The notes under the pieces were generated by a model, which made no database searches, was not told the origin of the DNA, and was given only the letters and a program-made list of their open reading frames with translations. Below are positions 8,382-18,200 of a DNA stretch of 36,188 nucleotides, piece by piece; the first letter of the stretch is position 1; each line of letters opens with the position of its first letter. The translations under genes were made by a program, and so were the position numbers. The DNA lies in NCBI RefSeq assembly GCF_000308675.1, contig NZ_BAGE01000121.1, positions 1-36,188 of the forward strand, written 5' to 3'. Source of the stretch: Nocardia paucivorans NBRC 100373. GTDB lineage: Bacteria; Actinomycetota; Actinomycetes; Mycobacteriales; Mycobacteriaceae.

Positions 8382-9922
8382 CAGATCCCTCGCATTGCGG
8401 TGTAGATACCCATGATCCAGAACGTGAGTACCGGCACGATGAGAATGAGTGCGTACTCGATCAGGTCGATCACCCGGCGCGTCACCGGCGTCAGTCGCTT
8501 TCCCGGCAACCTCAGCGCCGCGACACACGCGCAGCAGGCGATGACCGCCACCACGAGCACGACCGACAACTGCGCGAACGCACTGCCGTAGGCCCCCACG
8601 AGCACGGCGGCCGTGCCGAGCACCACAATGGCCGAGCCCGTGACCAGTGCGATCGCCTGCACCCGGTCCGGGTACCACCGAGAACGCATCGCCAGAACGC
8701 CGGCCACCGCGGCGGCCATGACGATCTCCCTGATCCCGCCGGGGCTCACCGCGGCACAGATCACCGTGGCAATCGACAACAACGCCGTGATCGCGGAGAT
8801 CAGCCCACGCAGACTGGTGACCGCGAGCCGGGCGCGGCTTTCGATACCGACTTCGCGGCGCTGCCGCTGTCGTTCGGCGGCGGCGGACTCCTCGGCATCC
8901 AGATCGACGTCCCTGGCGGTCTCCGCATCGAAGATATCGGTCAGGGTCGCCGGATTGACCTCGTTACCGGGGTCGGGCAGATCGGGCGGTCGGATCCTGG
9001 CGATCGCCACCGCGATTCGGGGCGCCAAGGTCAACAGCACCAGTCCGATGAACACGGCACCGCCGGCAACCTGTCGAACCATCAGATCCACATAGGCCAG
9101 CGGCAGCACCACGAGGGTCACCATGATGCCGAGCACGGTCACCGTCATCAGCACTGCGATTCCCTGCCCGGTCACCCGCATCATGGCGGCCGCCGCCACC
9201 GCGGCGACCACCGCCCCCGCGACGATATTCGCCGGCCCCAACGGCCCCGGCTCACCATAGGGCGGCGGCACCACCATGGCGCTCCCGGCGAACAGCAGCG
9301 GAATGGCCGCCAGGGCCAGCCCCAGCGACACCCGCGGCGCGGCACCACGATTGCGCGCCACGACAGCGGCACCCCAACACACGGCACCGAGCAGCAGCGC
9401 CGGTAACGCGCACCACACCAGCGAGGCGGTCTGCGTCCACATCCACGACAGCAGGGTGGCGATCGCCACCGTGCCGGTACCCAATACGCACAGGCCCGTC
9501 ACCGCGGCGGTGTCGCTGTCGAACTCGGCGAACTCCCGTTCGTTGATCAGGGCGAGCGCGTCGGTGATGTCCTCCACCACCGGGGTGAAGACCTCGGCCG
9601 ATTCCACCGGGGCGAGCATCAGCACGGTGCCGTCGACGATGTCGTGATCGTCGAGGCTGCGCCAGCGCGGCATCGGCTGTTCCCCGGGCCGGGCCAGACT
9701 CCACTGTCCGCTGGGTGGGGTGAAGTCGACATTCTCGTCGTTGATTGCCGTGGCCAGGACCGCCAACAGATCGTCGATGAATGTCTCGATCGTGAACTTG
9801 GTGGGCACCACCACATCGACCTGGTAACTGGCGACCAACACCGCCACGCGCGCCCGCGCGACCTCCGCCGAGGCCGTCGCGCCGCCCACCGACGGTGGCC
9901 GCGCGGCCTGGGCGGTCGTCAT
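8381..9922 (-). CDS. eccD: Type VII secretion integral membrane protein EccD
   Basis: Main membrane-spanning subunit of the ESX channel, 513 residues. Residues about 22-108 form the cytosolic ubiquitin-like domain (VAVLVASYQVDVVVP, then GTVLMLAPV). The rest holds about eleven hydrophobic helices, starting with AAVTGLCVLGTGTVAIATLL, with a hydrophilic acidic loop rich in Glu and Arg near residues 310-345. Length and layout are standard for the family. The ATG overlaps the stop of the EspI-like gene by four bases (ATGA), and its own stop overlaps the mycP start by one base. Confidence 0.95.
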   Translation of the reverse strand: MTTAQAARPPSVGGATASAEVARARVAVLVASYQVDVVVPTKFTIETFIDDLLAVLATAINDENVDFTPPSGQWSLARPGEQPMPRWRSLDDHDIVDGTVLMLAPVESAEVFTPVVEDITDALALINEREFAEFDSDTAAVTGLCVLGTGTVAIATLLSWMWTQTASLVWCALPALLLGAVCWGAAVVARNRGAAPRVSLGLALAAIPLLFAGSAMVVPPPYGEPGPLGPANIVAGAVVAAVAAAAMMRVTGQGIAVLMTVTVLGIMVTLVVLPLAYVDLMVRQVAGGAVFIGLVLLTLAPRIAVAIARIRPPDLPDPGNEVNPATLTDIFDAETARDVDLDAEESAAAERQRQRREVGIESRARLAVTSLRGLISAITALLSIATVICAAVSPGGIREIVMAAAVAGVLAMRSRWYPDRVQAIALVTGSAIVVLGTAAVLVGAYGSAFAQLSVVLVVAVIACCACVAALRLPGKRLTPVTRRVIDLIEYALILIVPVLTFWIMGIYTAMRGI

Positions 9923-11613
9923 AGACGACCCCCGTTATCACTCGGGGTGGCCGTGTAGCCCGGGAAATCATCCGCGAGACCGGCGGCGAGCTCTTCGAAC
10001 GCCAACCGTGTCTCCTTGTCGAGTAGGCGCAAGTCGATCTCGCCTCCCTCCGCCAAATGCGGATCGAACGGTATATGACAGGTGGGTCGCTGCGCGGTCG
10101 CGAAGAGCTTCTCGATCGCGGAGACCTCCACGGTGGGTTTGACCGGATGCTGCTGCACGATCGCCACCACCGAGGCCACGATCAAATGGTCGAAACCATG
10201 TGAACTCAACCAGTTCAACGTGGCCACCGCACCGGTCACCCCGCCGACGGTGGCCGGGGTGACCACCACGACGGCGTCGCTGGTGCGCAGCACCATATTG
10301 GTGGCCGAGTCCAGCACACCGGTACCGCAGTCCACGATCAACAGGTTGTAGTGGCGACGCAGGATATCAACACCGACGCTGTACTCGTCACCTGTGAGCG
10401 CCTGGGAGGCGTCGGTGGTCCACGGTGAAGCGATCACCGCGAGGTCGGCGGTGTTGACGGAGGTATAGGCGTGTACCGCGGAGAAGGAGTCCAGACGTTG
10501 GGTCGCCTGGGCCAGGTCTCGCAGCGTCAGTCCGTAGGGGTGGCGCGCCGTGCGCGTGGCCAGATCACCGAAGTCCGGATTGGCGTCCACGGCGGCCACC
10601 CGGTCGGGGCGTAGTTTGGCGAACACCGACCCGAGCGCCGCGGTGACGGTGGTACGCCCCACACCGCCCTTCACACTGAGCACCGCGATCTGGTACGGGG
10701 CGGTGAGCTGGCGACGAATCCGGTTGCGCCGCTCTTCGGCGCGCTGCTCGGCCGGCGAGAGCCCGAAGTTGAATCCGACCTTGTTCAGCGCGCCGCGCAC
10801 ACCCGCATTGGAGCGCAGATGCACCTGCCGGACCGCGGTGATATCGGCCAACATCTCCGGGGAGGCCAACGCGGGCGGCAGGATCTCCACCCGCGGTGTG
10901 TCGTAACCGCCGCGGGCGACCCGGTCGGGGACCCGCGACACGGAACCGCCCGAGCTCGGCTGGGCACCGGGTGTGGCGGCCTGATACGGGTACGAAGGCT
11001 GTCCCGTCGCAGATCCCTGACCGGTGTTGGGTGTCGCCTGCCCTTGGGCGTTGGGCTGCGCGGCCGAAGGGCCGGCGTGGGTCGCGGGGCCCTGCTGGGC
11101 GTTCGCCTGCCCTCCGGGCCCGGCGAATGCGTCGGGTCGGGCCGGGCCGGGCGCCGCATAACCGGCCTGGTCCGGCCTGCTCGACTGGGGCCCCTGCACG
11201 GTGGTGGGCCCCGACGGGGGCGGCGGCGCATTCCATTGCGTGGACTGCTGCGTGGACTGTTCGGCCGACGGGGGCGCGGACGGGGGCGCACCCGGCGTCG
11301 CGGGCGGCGTGACGGCCGATGTTCCGGCCGCCGGATCACCGCCCGAACCGGCGGTCGATACCGCCGAAGAGCCCCGCTCGTCAGGGCGGGGCGCACCATT
11401 TTCCGGTGTGGACGACGTACTCTCCTGCCTCGATGGGGGGACCCCGCTCTCCTTCGGCGCCTGCACGCCGGTGGTCGCGGGTGAACCGTGCTCGCCGGGA
11501 CTCGCGCCGGTGGCGTCCGAACTTTCCTCCACCTGCGCGAAATAGGCATCGTAGCCGCCCGTCACCAATGCCGTGGCGGGCGAATGGCCGTTCGTGATAG
11601 GTGCTCGGTTCAT
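9919..11613 (-). CDS. EspI-like ESX protein: proline-rich N-terminus with MinD/ParA-type ATPase
   Basis: A 564-residue cytosolic protein. Residues 1-240 are rich in Pro, Ala, Gly, Gln and Ser and look disordered. Residues about 305-560 form a MinD/ParA (SRPI-like) P-loop domain with a deviant Walker A, KGGVGRTT (315-322). A Walker A' Asp is visible in AAVDANPDFGD, and LLIVDCGTG is the Walker B-like strand. Mycobacterial EspI has this layout and lies next to eccD1 in ESX-1. Here it sits between espG and eccD, where ESX-3 has no such gene. The ATG has AGAGGA 8 nt upstream. EspI is reported to damp ESX-1 secretion at low ATP; whether that holds here is inference. Confidence 0.88.
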   Translation of the reverse strand: MNRAPITNGHSPATALVTGGYDAYFAQVEESSDATGASPGEHGSPATTGVQAPKESGVPPSRQESTSSTPENGAPRPDERGSSAVSTAGSGGDPAAGTSAVTPPATPGAPPSAPPSAEQSTQQSTQWNAPPPPSGPTTVQGPQSSRPDQAGYAAPGPARPDAFAGPGGQANAQQGPATHAGPSAAQPNAQGQATPNTGQGSATGQPSYPYQAATPGAQPSSGGSVSRVPDRVARGGYDTPRVEILPPALASPEMLADITAVRQVHLRSNAGVRGALNKVGFNFGLSPAEQRAEERRNRIRRQLTAPYQIAVLSVKGGVGRTTVTAALGSVFAKLRPDRVAAVDANPDFGDLATRTARHPYGLTLRDLAQATQRLDSFSAVHAYTSVNTADLAVIASPWTTDASQALTGDEYSVGVDILRRHYNLLIVDCGTGVLDSATNMVLRTSDAVVVVTPATVGGVTGAVATLNWLSSHGFDHLIVASVVAIVQQHPVKPTVEVSAIEKLFATAQRPTCHIPFDPHLAEGGEIDLRLLDKETRLAFEELAAGLADDFPGYTATPSDNGGRL

Positions 11614-11641
11614 ATCCGTCGTCCTCTCGCAAACTGGGACG

Positions 11642-12478
11642 TCAGGCCGTACGCGAGCTGTCGAACCAGCTGTGGCTGGGCAACAACTCGGTCAGGGCGA
11701 CGACTCCCGCGTGTATCGCGGCGTCGTCGCCCGGCCGATACGTCGACCACAGTTGACCGTCCATCGCCATACTCGGCGTGGTGATCAACCGCCCTGACAG
11801 CGTATCCAGAATCCCGACCCCGGAGGGAGTCCGAAAAGCCCCCGACCCTCCATCACGGTGCTCGGTCATGAGCACCTCCCCCCTACGGAGCACCTCCTCG
11901 GTAACCCTGGTGAGCACATTCGCGGTATGTGGCACCGCGCCCAGTTCCTTGAGTACCCTCCGGCATTCGTCGAGATCCGTCGGCAGATCGGCCAGCTGAT
12001 CCACGGTGGTCGAAAACGGCTCGAACTGCAATGCCCGAGCCGAGCCCAGCGCGGAGCGCAGTGCCGCACTGAGGATGTCCAGGCTCCTACCCTCGTGGAA
12101 GACTTTCTGAACGACGACATAGTCGTCGCAGCGCACGGCCATCACATGGTTGGTTCCCTGGCGCACCAGCGACATCCGCAGCACGTTCGGATTGTCCGCG
12201 TCCTCGCTGTGGTCGATCAGGCGAGCCTCTAGCTCCACATCCGGACGCTCCAGGCAACGCAGCCATTCGGCGATCCGAGGGTGGACGAGATCGCCGTCGA
12301 TGATGCCGGCCTCCGTGAGTTGCTCCTGCACGACGGCGCGCACCCGTCGGGCATCCTCCTCGTCGAAGATATTCGGCATCAAAGCCAATACCTGCGGATA
12401 TGAGTCGATGCCGACCATGTCCTGCAGGACAAGGGCGGCATCGACATTCAGATCGACAGCAACCGGGTCGGTCTCCAC
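11642..12478 (-). CDS. espG: ESX secretion chaperone EspG
   Basis: Cytosolic chaperone of the EspG family, 278 residues, close to the usual length. EspG proteins bind the PPE helical tip of PE-PPE pairs and deliver them to the channel. Recognisable family segments are LNVDAALVLQDMVGID at the N-terminus, the central VVQKVFHEGRSLDILSAAL and the C-terminal ILDTLSGRLITTPS. The start is GTG at 12478 with GGGGA just upstream. It follows the Esx pair by 81 bases. Its position in the PE-PPE-esx-esx-espG block matches mycobacterial PE/PPE-bearing ESX loci, so the PE-PPE pair here is its likely client. Confidence 0.9.
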   Translation of the reverse strand: METDPVAVDLNVDAALVLQDMVGIDSYPQVLALMPNIFDEEDARRVRAVVQEQLTEAGIIDGDLVHPRIAEWLRCLERPDVELEARLIDHSEDADNPNVLRMSLVRQGTNHVMAVRCDDYVVVQKVFHEGRSLDILSAALRSALGSARALQFEPFSTTVDQLADLPTDLDECRRVLKELGAVPHTANVLTRVTEEVLRRGEVLMTEHRDGGSGAFRTPSGVGILDTLSGRLITTPSMAMDGQLWSTYRPGDDAAIHAGVVALTELLPSHSWFDSSRTA

Positions 12479-12559
12479 TCATTCCCCAACAACGTAGTTT
12501 CGAAACTCCTCGGCCGCGCCGCAGGCAACCCGTGGGAGCAGCCGAGGACCGTCCGAGAA

Positions 12560-12877
12560 CTAGCCGATGGCAAGGAAGCGGGCGGCCTGGGCCTTGTCGG
12601 TGTCCTTGACCATACCCGCGCTACCACCGGTGGCCTCGATCGCTGCCCGCACCTGGTTGAGTGCGTCCTTGAACTCCACCAGATCCTGCTCGAGCTGGTT
12701 CACCAGCGGCACGCCGATATCGGCCGCGTCACCGGTGAACGATTCCTTGAGCGGCTTGAACAGGCTCTGCAGGTGGCTGTTGCTCCCATCGAAGGCGGAA
12801 AGGATGCCGTTGATGGTCAGATTGCTGCCATCGACGCCCTGGTAATTTACGTGAATGCCGTCGGCCCCAAGTGCCAT
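12560..12877 (-). CDS. EsxH-like WXG100-family protein (second Esx partner), lacks WXG
   Basis: A 105-residue helical-hairpin protein secreted as a dimer with the adjacent Esx protein. The turn reads SFTGDAADI where WXG is expected, so Trp is replaced by Phe and Gly is kept. Its second half resembles mycobacterial EsxH: LEQDLVEFKDAL, then a VKDTDKAQAARF ending, compared with the DT-x-EAAKW ending of EsxH. No Tyr-x3-Asp/Glu signal is visible at the C-terminus, as expected if only one partner carries it. The ATG has AAGGA upstream. It lies 78 bases after the esxG-like gene and 81 bases before espG. Confidence 0.85.
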   Translation of the reverse strand: MALGADGIHVNYQGVDGSNLTINGILSAFDGSNSHLQSLFKPLKESFTGDAADIGVPLVNQLEQDLVEFKDALNQVRAAIEATGGSAGMVKDTDKAQAARFLAIG

Positions 12878-12955
12878 GGTGGATCAATCCTTCTCTTCAG
12901 AGGTTTGTGTTCGAAATGTGCGCTTGGCGGTGATCGCCGTGGACCGTCGGTCCGG

Positions 12956-13291
12956 TCACCAGGTTCCGGTGTCGATGGAGCCGTTGTTACCGAGCGAGGT
13001 CGCGCGAACCTGCTGGGCGGCATCGAGGTTGACATTGCTGAACTTGACACCCGAGTCCTTCATCACCTGAAGGATCTCGTCCATCTTCTTCACGATGGCG
13101 GTGCCCTTCACATGGGCATTCGCCATCGTGTCCTGGATGGCGTTACCCAGGCCGTGGCTCTGCACATAGGCCGCCATTTCGTCCTTGGTGTTATTCCATG
13201 CCCGCAGGTAACCCTCGTACTCACCCTGGACCGCAACCGCGTAGTCCGCGACTGAGACGATCTGGGTAGTATCACCATTCAAGCTTGCCAT
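12956..13291 (-). CDS. EsxG-like WXG100-family protein (first Esx partner), lacks WXG
   Basis: A 111-residue helical-hairpin protein. The turn reads SHGLGNAI, with no WXG; mycobacterial EsxG also lacks it (HQG). The second helix (VKGTAIVKKMDEILQVMKD) and a polar tail ending in Gly-Thr-Trp follow. A canonical Tyr-x3-Asp/Glu motif is not evident in the tail, which is unusual because one partner of an Esx pair normally carries it. The ribosome site GGAAAGGAAG is among the strongest in the operon, in line with high expression of Esx proteins. It directly follows the PPE gene by 45 bases. Confidence 0.84.
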   Translation of the reverse strand: MASLNGDTTQIVSVADYAVAVQGEYEGYLRAWNNTKDEMAAYVQSHGLGNAIQDTMANAHVKGTAIVKKMDEILQVMKDSGVKFSNVNLDAAQQVRATSLGNNGSIDTGTW

Positions 13292-13336
13292 GGGTTCTTC
13301 CTTTCCCGGTTGGTCTCGGCTTTTGCCCCGGCTGTA

Positions 13337-14767
13337 CTACCGGGGACGTTCTGATAGAGCGGGATCGTTCTCTTCGTCGAAACGATCGAGCACGCCGACG
13401 AGCACATCCTCGCGTGCTTCGTCCTCCCACCGATCGTCATCGTCGTATTCGATGACCCCGATAGCCGGCGGCCGTTCGAGCACCGGCACGTCATGCGCTT
13501 CGCCTGGAACGAATACCTTTGACGGTTTGTTGCTCTCCTCATCCTTGCGGCGACGCCGCATCCGTGCGGTGGGTGCGCTGACACCCCGCCGCGGTGCGCT
13601 GCTACCCGCCGGGGTACCGGCGGGCACACCCGTTCCCGCACCGAACGCGGTGCCGGAACCGAGATTCCAATTGGGTGGCATCCGGAATCCGGTGGCTGCA
13701 CCCGACATATTCCCCAGCCCACCGTTGACCATCCCGAGAGCGACCAGGCTGCCCGTCCCACCGGTGAGCCCCATGAGGGTGGTGGAGTAGGGTGAGGTGC
13801 CGAGCAGATGTTCCTGCCCCAGCAGGTCGTATCCCTCGACTCCCTCGTTGCCGTAACCGCCGTAACCGCCATCCGGTAACACCTGGTCGAACGGCTGCAT
13901 TGCTTGTTCCAGCTCGTTCAGCCCCGGATCGGTGCTCCCGGCCGACTGCACGGCGTCCGATACGGCATCCGACACAGAGGAGCCCGCCTCGGATGTCGTC
14001 GGCCCGGAGGGGTCGGAAACGGACTTTCCGGGATCGGTAATGTCGCCACCGGGTTTACCGGTCGGTCCGCTCCTGTCCCCGACAATCTGTTTGGTGACCG
14101 GGTTGTTCGTCGGGTTCTTGGGAGTCGTCGTGGTGAGAAGGGTGTTGTTGTTCGTGACCGACACCGTCTCACCACCGGGCCCTGTGGTTATCGGCGGTGG
14201 GGGCACCGAGTTGGGTATAGCGGCCGCCAATGTCTCCGTGGCGGCGTCGTAGGCGCTCATGGCCACACCGGCCTGCATCTGCATGGCGAGCCACTCGGCC
14301 TCGGCCGCGGCGTATGCCGCCGTGGCCGCGAGCCCGAGTGTCGGCCCACCGACTGCCACCGCCGACCCCAATGCCGCCCGACGCGCTATGTTCGCCAGTA
14401 TCGCGGCCAGCGGAGGAACGCCGGCATCAGCGGCACGGTATGCAGCCGCCCCGCTATCGGCGATCTTCGCCATCTCATCGGCGACCATCGCCTGTTCCCG
14501 CAACCAGTTGGCGTGGCGCCGAAAGGCCATACGGGCCTTGTCTCCGGCCTCTCCTTGCCAGGAGACCTCCATATTCGCCATCGACCCATCGGATCCTTCG
14601 GCTGCCAGACGGAGTCCAGCAGCCATCGCCCGGTATCCGTTCGCAGCCAGTTCCAACGGGGCAGCACCGGCGCCGGACATCAGATCCAGCCGGTGCTTCA
14701 GCGGCGAGGTAGCGAAATAGTTGAGGCCCCTGCCGATTGTGGCCAATACCCCTATGGGATCTAACAT
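13337..14767 (-). CDS. PPE-family protein
   Basis: A 476-residue protein. The N-terminal ~190 residues form the helical PPE domain, but without a literal Pro-Pro-Glu start. It begins MLDPIGVLATIGRG and has the family's SWQGEAG turn (W70-G72). A Thr/Pro/Gly/Asn-rich linker follows (about 190-300), then a small Gly-rich region with hydrophobic stretches (about 310-370), and a C-terminus of Arg/Lys followed by acidic residues (VIEYDDDDRWEDEARED). It should pair with the PE protein encoded 36 bases upstream and be delivered by EspG. The start is ATG at 14767. Confidence 0.86.
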   Translation of the reverse strand: MLDPIGVLATIGRGLNYFATSPLKHRLDLMSGAGAAPLELAANGYRAMAAGLRLAAEGSDGSMANMEVSWQGEAGDKARMAFRRHANWLREQAMVADEMAKIADSGAAAYRAADAGVPPLAAILANIARRAALGSAVAVGGPTLGLAATAAYAAAEAEWLAMQMQAGVAMSAYDAATETLAAAIPNSVPPPPITTGPGGETVSVTNNNTLLTTTTPKNPTNNPVTKQIVGDRSGPTGKPGGDITDPGKSVSDPSGPTTSEAGSSVSDAVSDAVQSAGSTDPGLNELEQAMQPFDQVLPDGGYGGYGNEGVEGYDLLGQEHLLGTSPYSTTLMGLTGGTGSLVALGMVNGGLGNMSGAATGFRMPPNWNLGSGTAFGAGTGVPAGTPAGSSAPRRGVSAPTARMRRRRKDEESNKPSKVFVPGEAHDVPVLERPPAIGVIEYDDDDRWEDEAREDVLVGVLDRFDEENDPALSERPR

Positions 14768-14803
14768 GGCAGCCGTTACCCTTCGGCGTTGAATCCTTGG
14801 GTC

Positions 14804-15127
14804 TCAGACGTGGAAGACGTTGGTGCCGGCGACCTGACCGCCGCCCGCGCCGTCCGTGGTCGTGTAATCAATACTGACCGGGACCAGAACTTCCGCCCCC
14901 TGGCTGAGAAGATCAGTGCCTCGAACGGAATCGGTGAAGATCCCCGGCCGAGCACTCGCCAGCGCGTTGAACATTTTCATACTCGGTGCGTCGGCGCCGG
15001 CCGGGACCGGCGTGGACAACCACGCGGCCTCGGTCAGGACAGTGGTCAGAGCAGTCTGGGTCAGTCCGAGCTGTCCGGCGATAGCGGGCAGCTCGGAGGC
15101 AAAGACAGTGGTGGGCATACTACTCAT
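14804..15127 (-). CDS. PE-family protein with YxxxD secretion signal
   Basis: A 107-residue PE-type helical hairpin, partner of the following PPE protein. The N-terminus reads FASELPAIAGQLGLTQ. The end of the second helix carries the ESX export signal, Tyr-Thr-Thr-Thr-Asp (YxxxD), just before a Gly-rich tail. I chose ATG at 15127, with GGAG 6 nt upstream; a TTG at 15139 is an alternative. A 16-bp dyad 61 bases before the ATG suggests an extra promoter inside the operon. It lies 90 bases after eccC. Confidence 0.84.
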   Translation of the reverse strand: MSSMPTTVFASELPAIAGQLGLTQTALTTVLTEAAWLSTPVPAGADAPSMKMFNALASARPGIFTDSVRGTDLLSQGAEVLVPVSIDYTTTDGAGGGQVAGTNVFHV

Positions 15128-15187
15128 CGAAGGCTCCAATCGATCGGTACGACCCGAATCGAGTTATACGAGAAGAACTCTAAGGTA

Positions 15188-15203
15188 TCCCCAACGTTGG
15201 GAG
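15188..15203 (-). promoter_or_regulatory. ESX dyad, site 1 (upstream of PE gene)
   Basis: In gene orientation CTCCCAACGTTGGGGA, an inverted repeat matching the TTCCCA-N4-YGGGAA consensus derived from five other sites here. It lies between eccC and the PE gene, 61 bases before the PE ATG. A TATAAC that could serve as a -10 box follows about 19 bases later. Confidence 0.55.
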
Positions 15204-15217
15204 TGCAAGTCGTACGA

Positions 15218-18200
15218 TCAGGTCTCGGGTATATGAGCGGCCTGCACCAGGTCCTTACGCGAGTGCAACGGTTCCACGAGAATCCCCCGCCCCAACGGCT
15301 GCTTGGTGGGGCGCACATCGCCCAGCAGTATGCCGTCCATCTTCGTACCATCCATAACCAGACCGGAACAGTTCAGGTTCTTGATCTGCCCCATGACGCT
15401 GTCGTACATGGCGGTATCCGCCTGTGCGATATTCCGCGCCGCGATTATGTGCAGCCCCGTATCACGGGCGTCCACAATGATGTCCTTCAGCGGGTCCAGC
15501 GGATTCAACTGCCCACGCTGCGAAACCATGTGATAGTCGTCGATAACGACGAATATCTCGGGACCACTCCACCAGGACCGTTCTTTCAGCTGTTGCGACG
15601 TGACTCCCGCCGGCGCCCGACGGCTACGCATCTTCTCGACGAACGACGGAAGCGAATCCGCCACATCCTTGCTGGTGGTGAGATAGCCGATCAACATCTC
15701 CTCCGGCACGACATCCATATGCCGACGGCGATAGTCGATGAGAACCACTCGGGCCTGGTCGCGACTGAAGTATTTCGTAATACTCGTCAGAAACGCATCG
15801 ATAACCGTGGATTTACCGCAGCCGGTCGATCCCACCACCAGAAAGTGCGGCGACACCCCGAAATCGATGACGGCGGGCCGCAGATCGGATTCGCGCACCC
15901 CGAAGGGAAGGCGCAGCTGTTCGGCCAACCCTCGCGGTTGCGGCATGGCGGCGAGGATTTCCGCCATCGAGATCTGGTGCGGAAGCAACCGCACTTCCGG
16001 CGCCCTGCGCTGTCCATAGAGTTCACTCAATTGAGCGATCGTCGCGGCCAGCCCCGCGGAGGCCGTTTCGGGATTTCCGTCGCCGTCGGACCGCGGCAAT
16101 GCCGTGAGCATATGCAGCGCATCGCTGGAAACACATCGGCCCGGACGATTCGTGGGGATGGCGCCGACCACGTTACGGTGCGCGGTGAAAACCGTATCGG
16201 AGAGATCACCCAACCGCATTTCCAGCCGAGTCTGGATCAGGTCTTTGATGGCCGGACGAATCGCCGCCCACCGAGAACTGCTGACGACCAGGTGGATGCC
16301 GTAGTTGAGGCCCTGCACCGCAATGGACTCGACCGCGGAGTAATAGTCGTCGTAGTAGGGGCCGTTCGGGGCGAAGCCGATGTCCCAGCCGTCGATGACC
16401 AGGAAGACGTCACCGTGGATATCTCCGCGCGCGTTGAGCTCCGCCGACTCGGCGGGTGAATTCCTTCGCCGTCGGAACTCGCGCATCGAGTCGATATTGA
16501 GCTCGGTGAACAGATTCTGCCGTAGCTGTAGCAAATTGTTGATCAGCGCGAATGTCCGACGGATACGATCACCGTCACGTGACGATCCGACGGAGCCGAC
16601 ATGCGGCAGCCCCCGCAGCCCGGATAGGCCACCGGAGAAATCCAGACAGTAGAACTGGACCTGTTCCGGGGTATGCGTCAGCGCCGCCGAAACAACCAGG
16701 GTCTGTAGCGCCGTGGACTTTCCGGACTGCGGCCCACCGATGACCGCCACGTGCCCGCCGGAGCCCGACAGATCCACTGACCATACATCCTGGCGTTGCT
16801 GTCGCGGTTTGTCGACGAGGGCCCAGGGAATCTGCAAGGTGCCCGGTTGTACTGCCGGGGCCAACCGATCGAGGGTCGGTGGAGTGCTCAAGGGCGGCAA
16901 CCACATCTTGTGCGCCGGCCGACCGTGCCGCGCGAATTGCTGGAGCACCGTCTCCATAATGGTGATAGGTTCGCCCTCGGGCTCCTGCTCCGGCTCCGGC
17001 CGCTCCGGTTCGATGACCTGCACCGGACGCGTCTCGGGTATGAAGGCCGAGGTGAACGGTTGCGGCGGTCGGTAGCCACCACCCGTCCGACGCGCCCGCT
17101 GGGCCGTGGGGGTGGCGTTCTGCGCGGGCGGGGTATACGACGCACCGACATAGGCGGCCTGGAACCGCTGCAGGTCACCAGCTCCCACCCGCAGATACCC
17201 CGCGCCGGGTTTCTTCGGCAGGTGATAGGCGTCCGCGGTGCCGATGGCATCGCGCGAGTCACTGGTCTGGTTGGTCCGCAGGGCGATTCGGTAGGACAGA
17301 TGCGCCTCGAGTTCACCCATTCGGTTCGCCGGCACCTTCTGCGAGGCCAACAACAGGTGGATGCGCAGCGACCGACCCAGTCGCCCGATGGCGACGAAGA
17401 GCTTGGCGAAGCCCGGGTGTTGTTCGAGCAGCTCGGCGAACTCGTCGAGGATGATCAGCAGGGTCGGCAGCGGGTCGAGTTGCGCCCCCTGCTCACGGGC
17501 CCGCTCGTAGTCGGCGACGCTGGCGAAATTACCGGCATCGCGCAGAATGCGCTGTCGACGCGCCATCTCACCGTTGATCACGTCCTCCATACGAGTGACG
17601 AGATCGGCTTCCTCTTCCATATTGGTCACGACCGCCGTCACGTGGGACAACCGGTCGAAACCGAGGAATGTCGCGCCACCCTTGAAGTCGACGAGCAACA
17701 GGTTCAACACGTCCGGCGAATGGCCGACGATGGCCGACAGCACCAGGGTGCGCAGGAACTCCGACTTACCCGAACCGGTCGCGCCGATACACATCCCGTG
17801 CGGACCCATACCGTCCTCGGCCGATTCCTTGATATCGAGGTAGACGACCTGACCGGTGGGGTCGTGACCGAAGGGAATGTTCAATCGGTTGCGGTCGGAG
17901 TCGCGGCGCCGGGGCCACTGCTGGTCGACCCGGATATTGCCCGGGTCGGGGATACCGACCATCTCTTCCCAGGAGGTGCCGACACTCGCCTGTTCGGCGG
18001 CCACCGCCTCCACCACGGTCGAGAGGCGATACGGGGAGATATGTCGTGCCAATGCGGTCATCTCCGGCACCGACATGGAATCGGCGACACCCACCAGACG
18101 TTTACCGCGGGCGGTCACCTCGTTCAACGTTCGGTCCTCGGCCACGGTGAACTTCAAGGCACGCGGTAGCGATTGCTCGGCTCGGCCGAGCCGCAACCAG

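Noticed and set aside
8382..8678. Longer N-terminus for mycP
   Set aside because: It would lie inside eccD and place about 100 Gly/Arg-rich residues before the signal peptide.
14789..18169. Two long plus-strand open frames opposite eccC
   Set aside because: eccC on the minus strand is certain from three P-loops; the plus frames are shadows.
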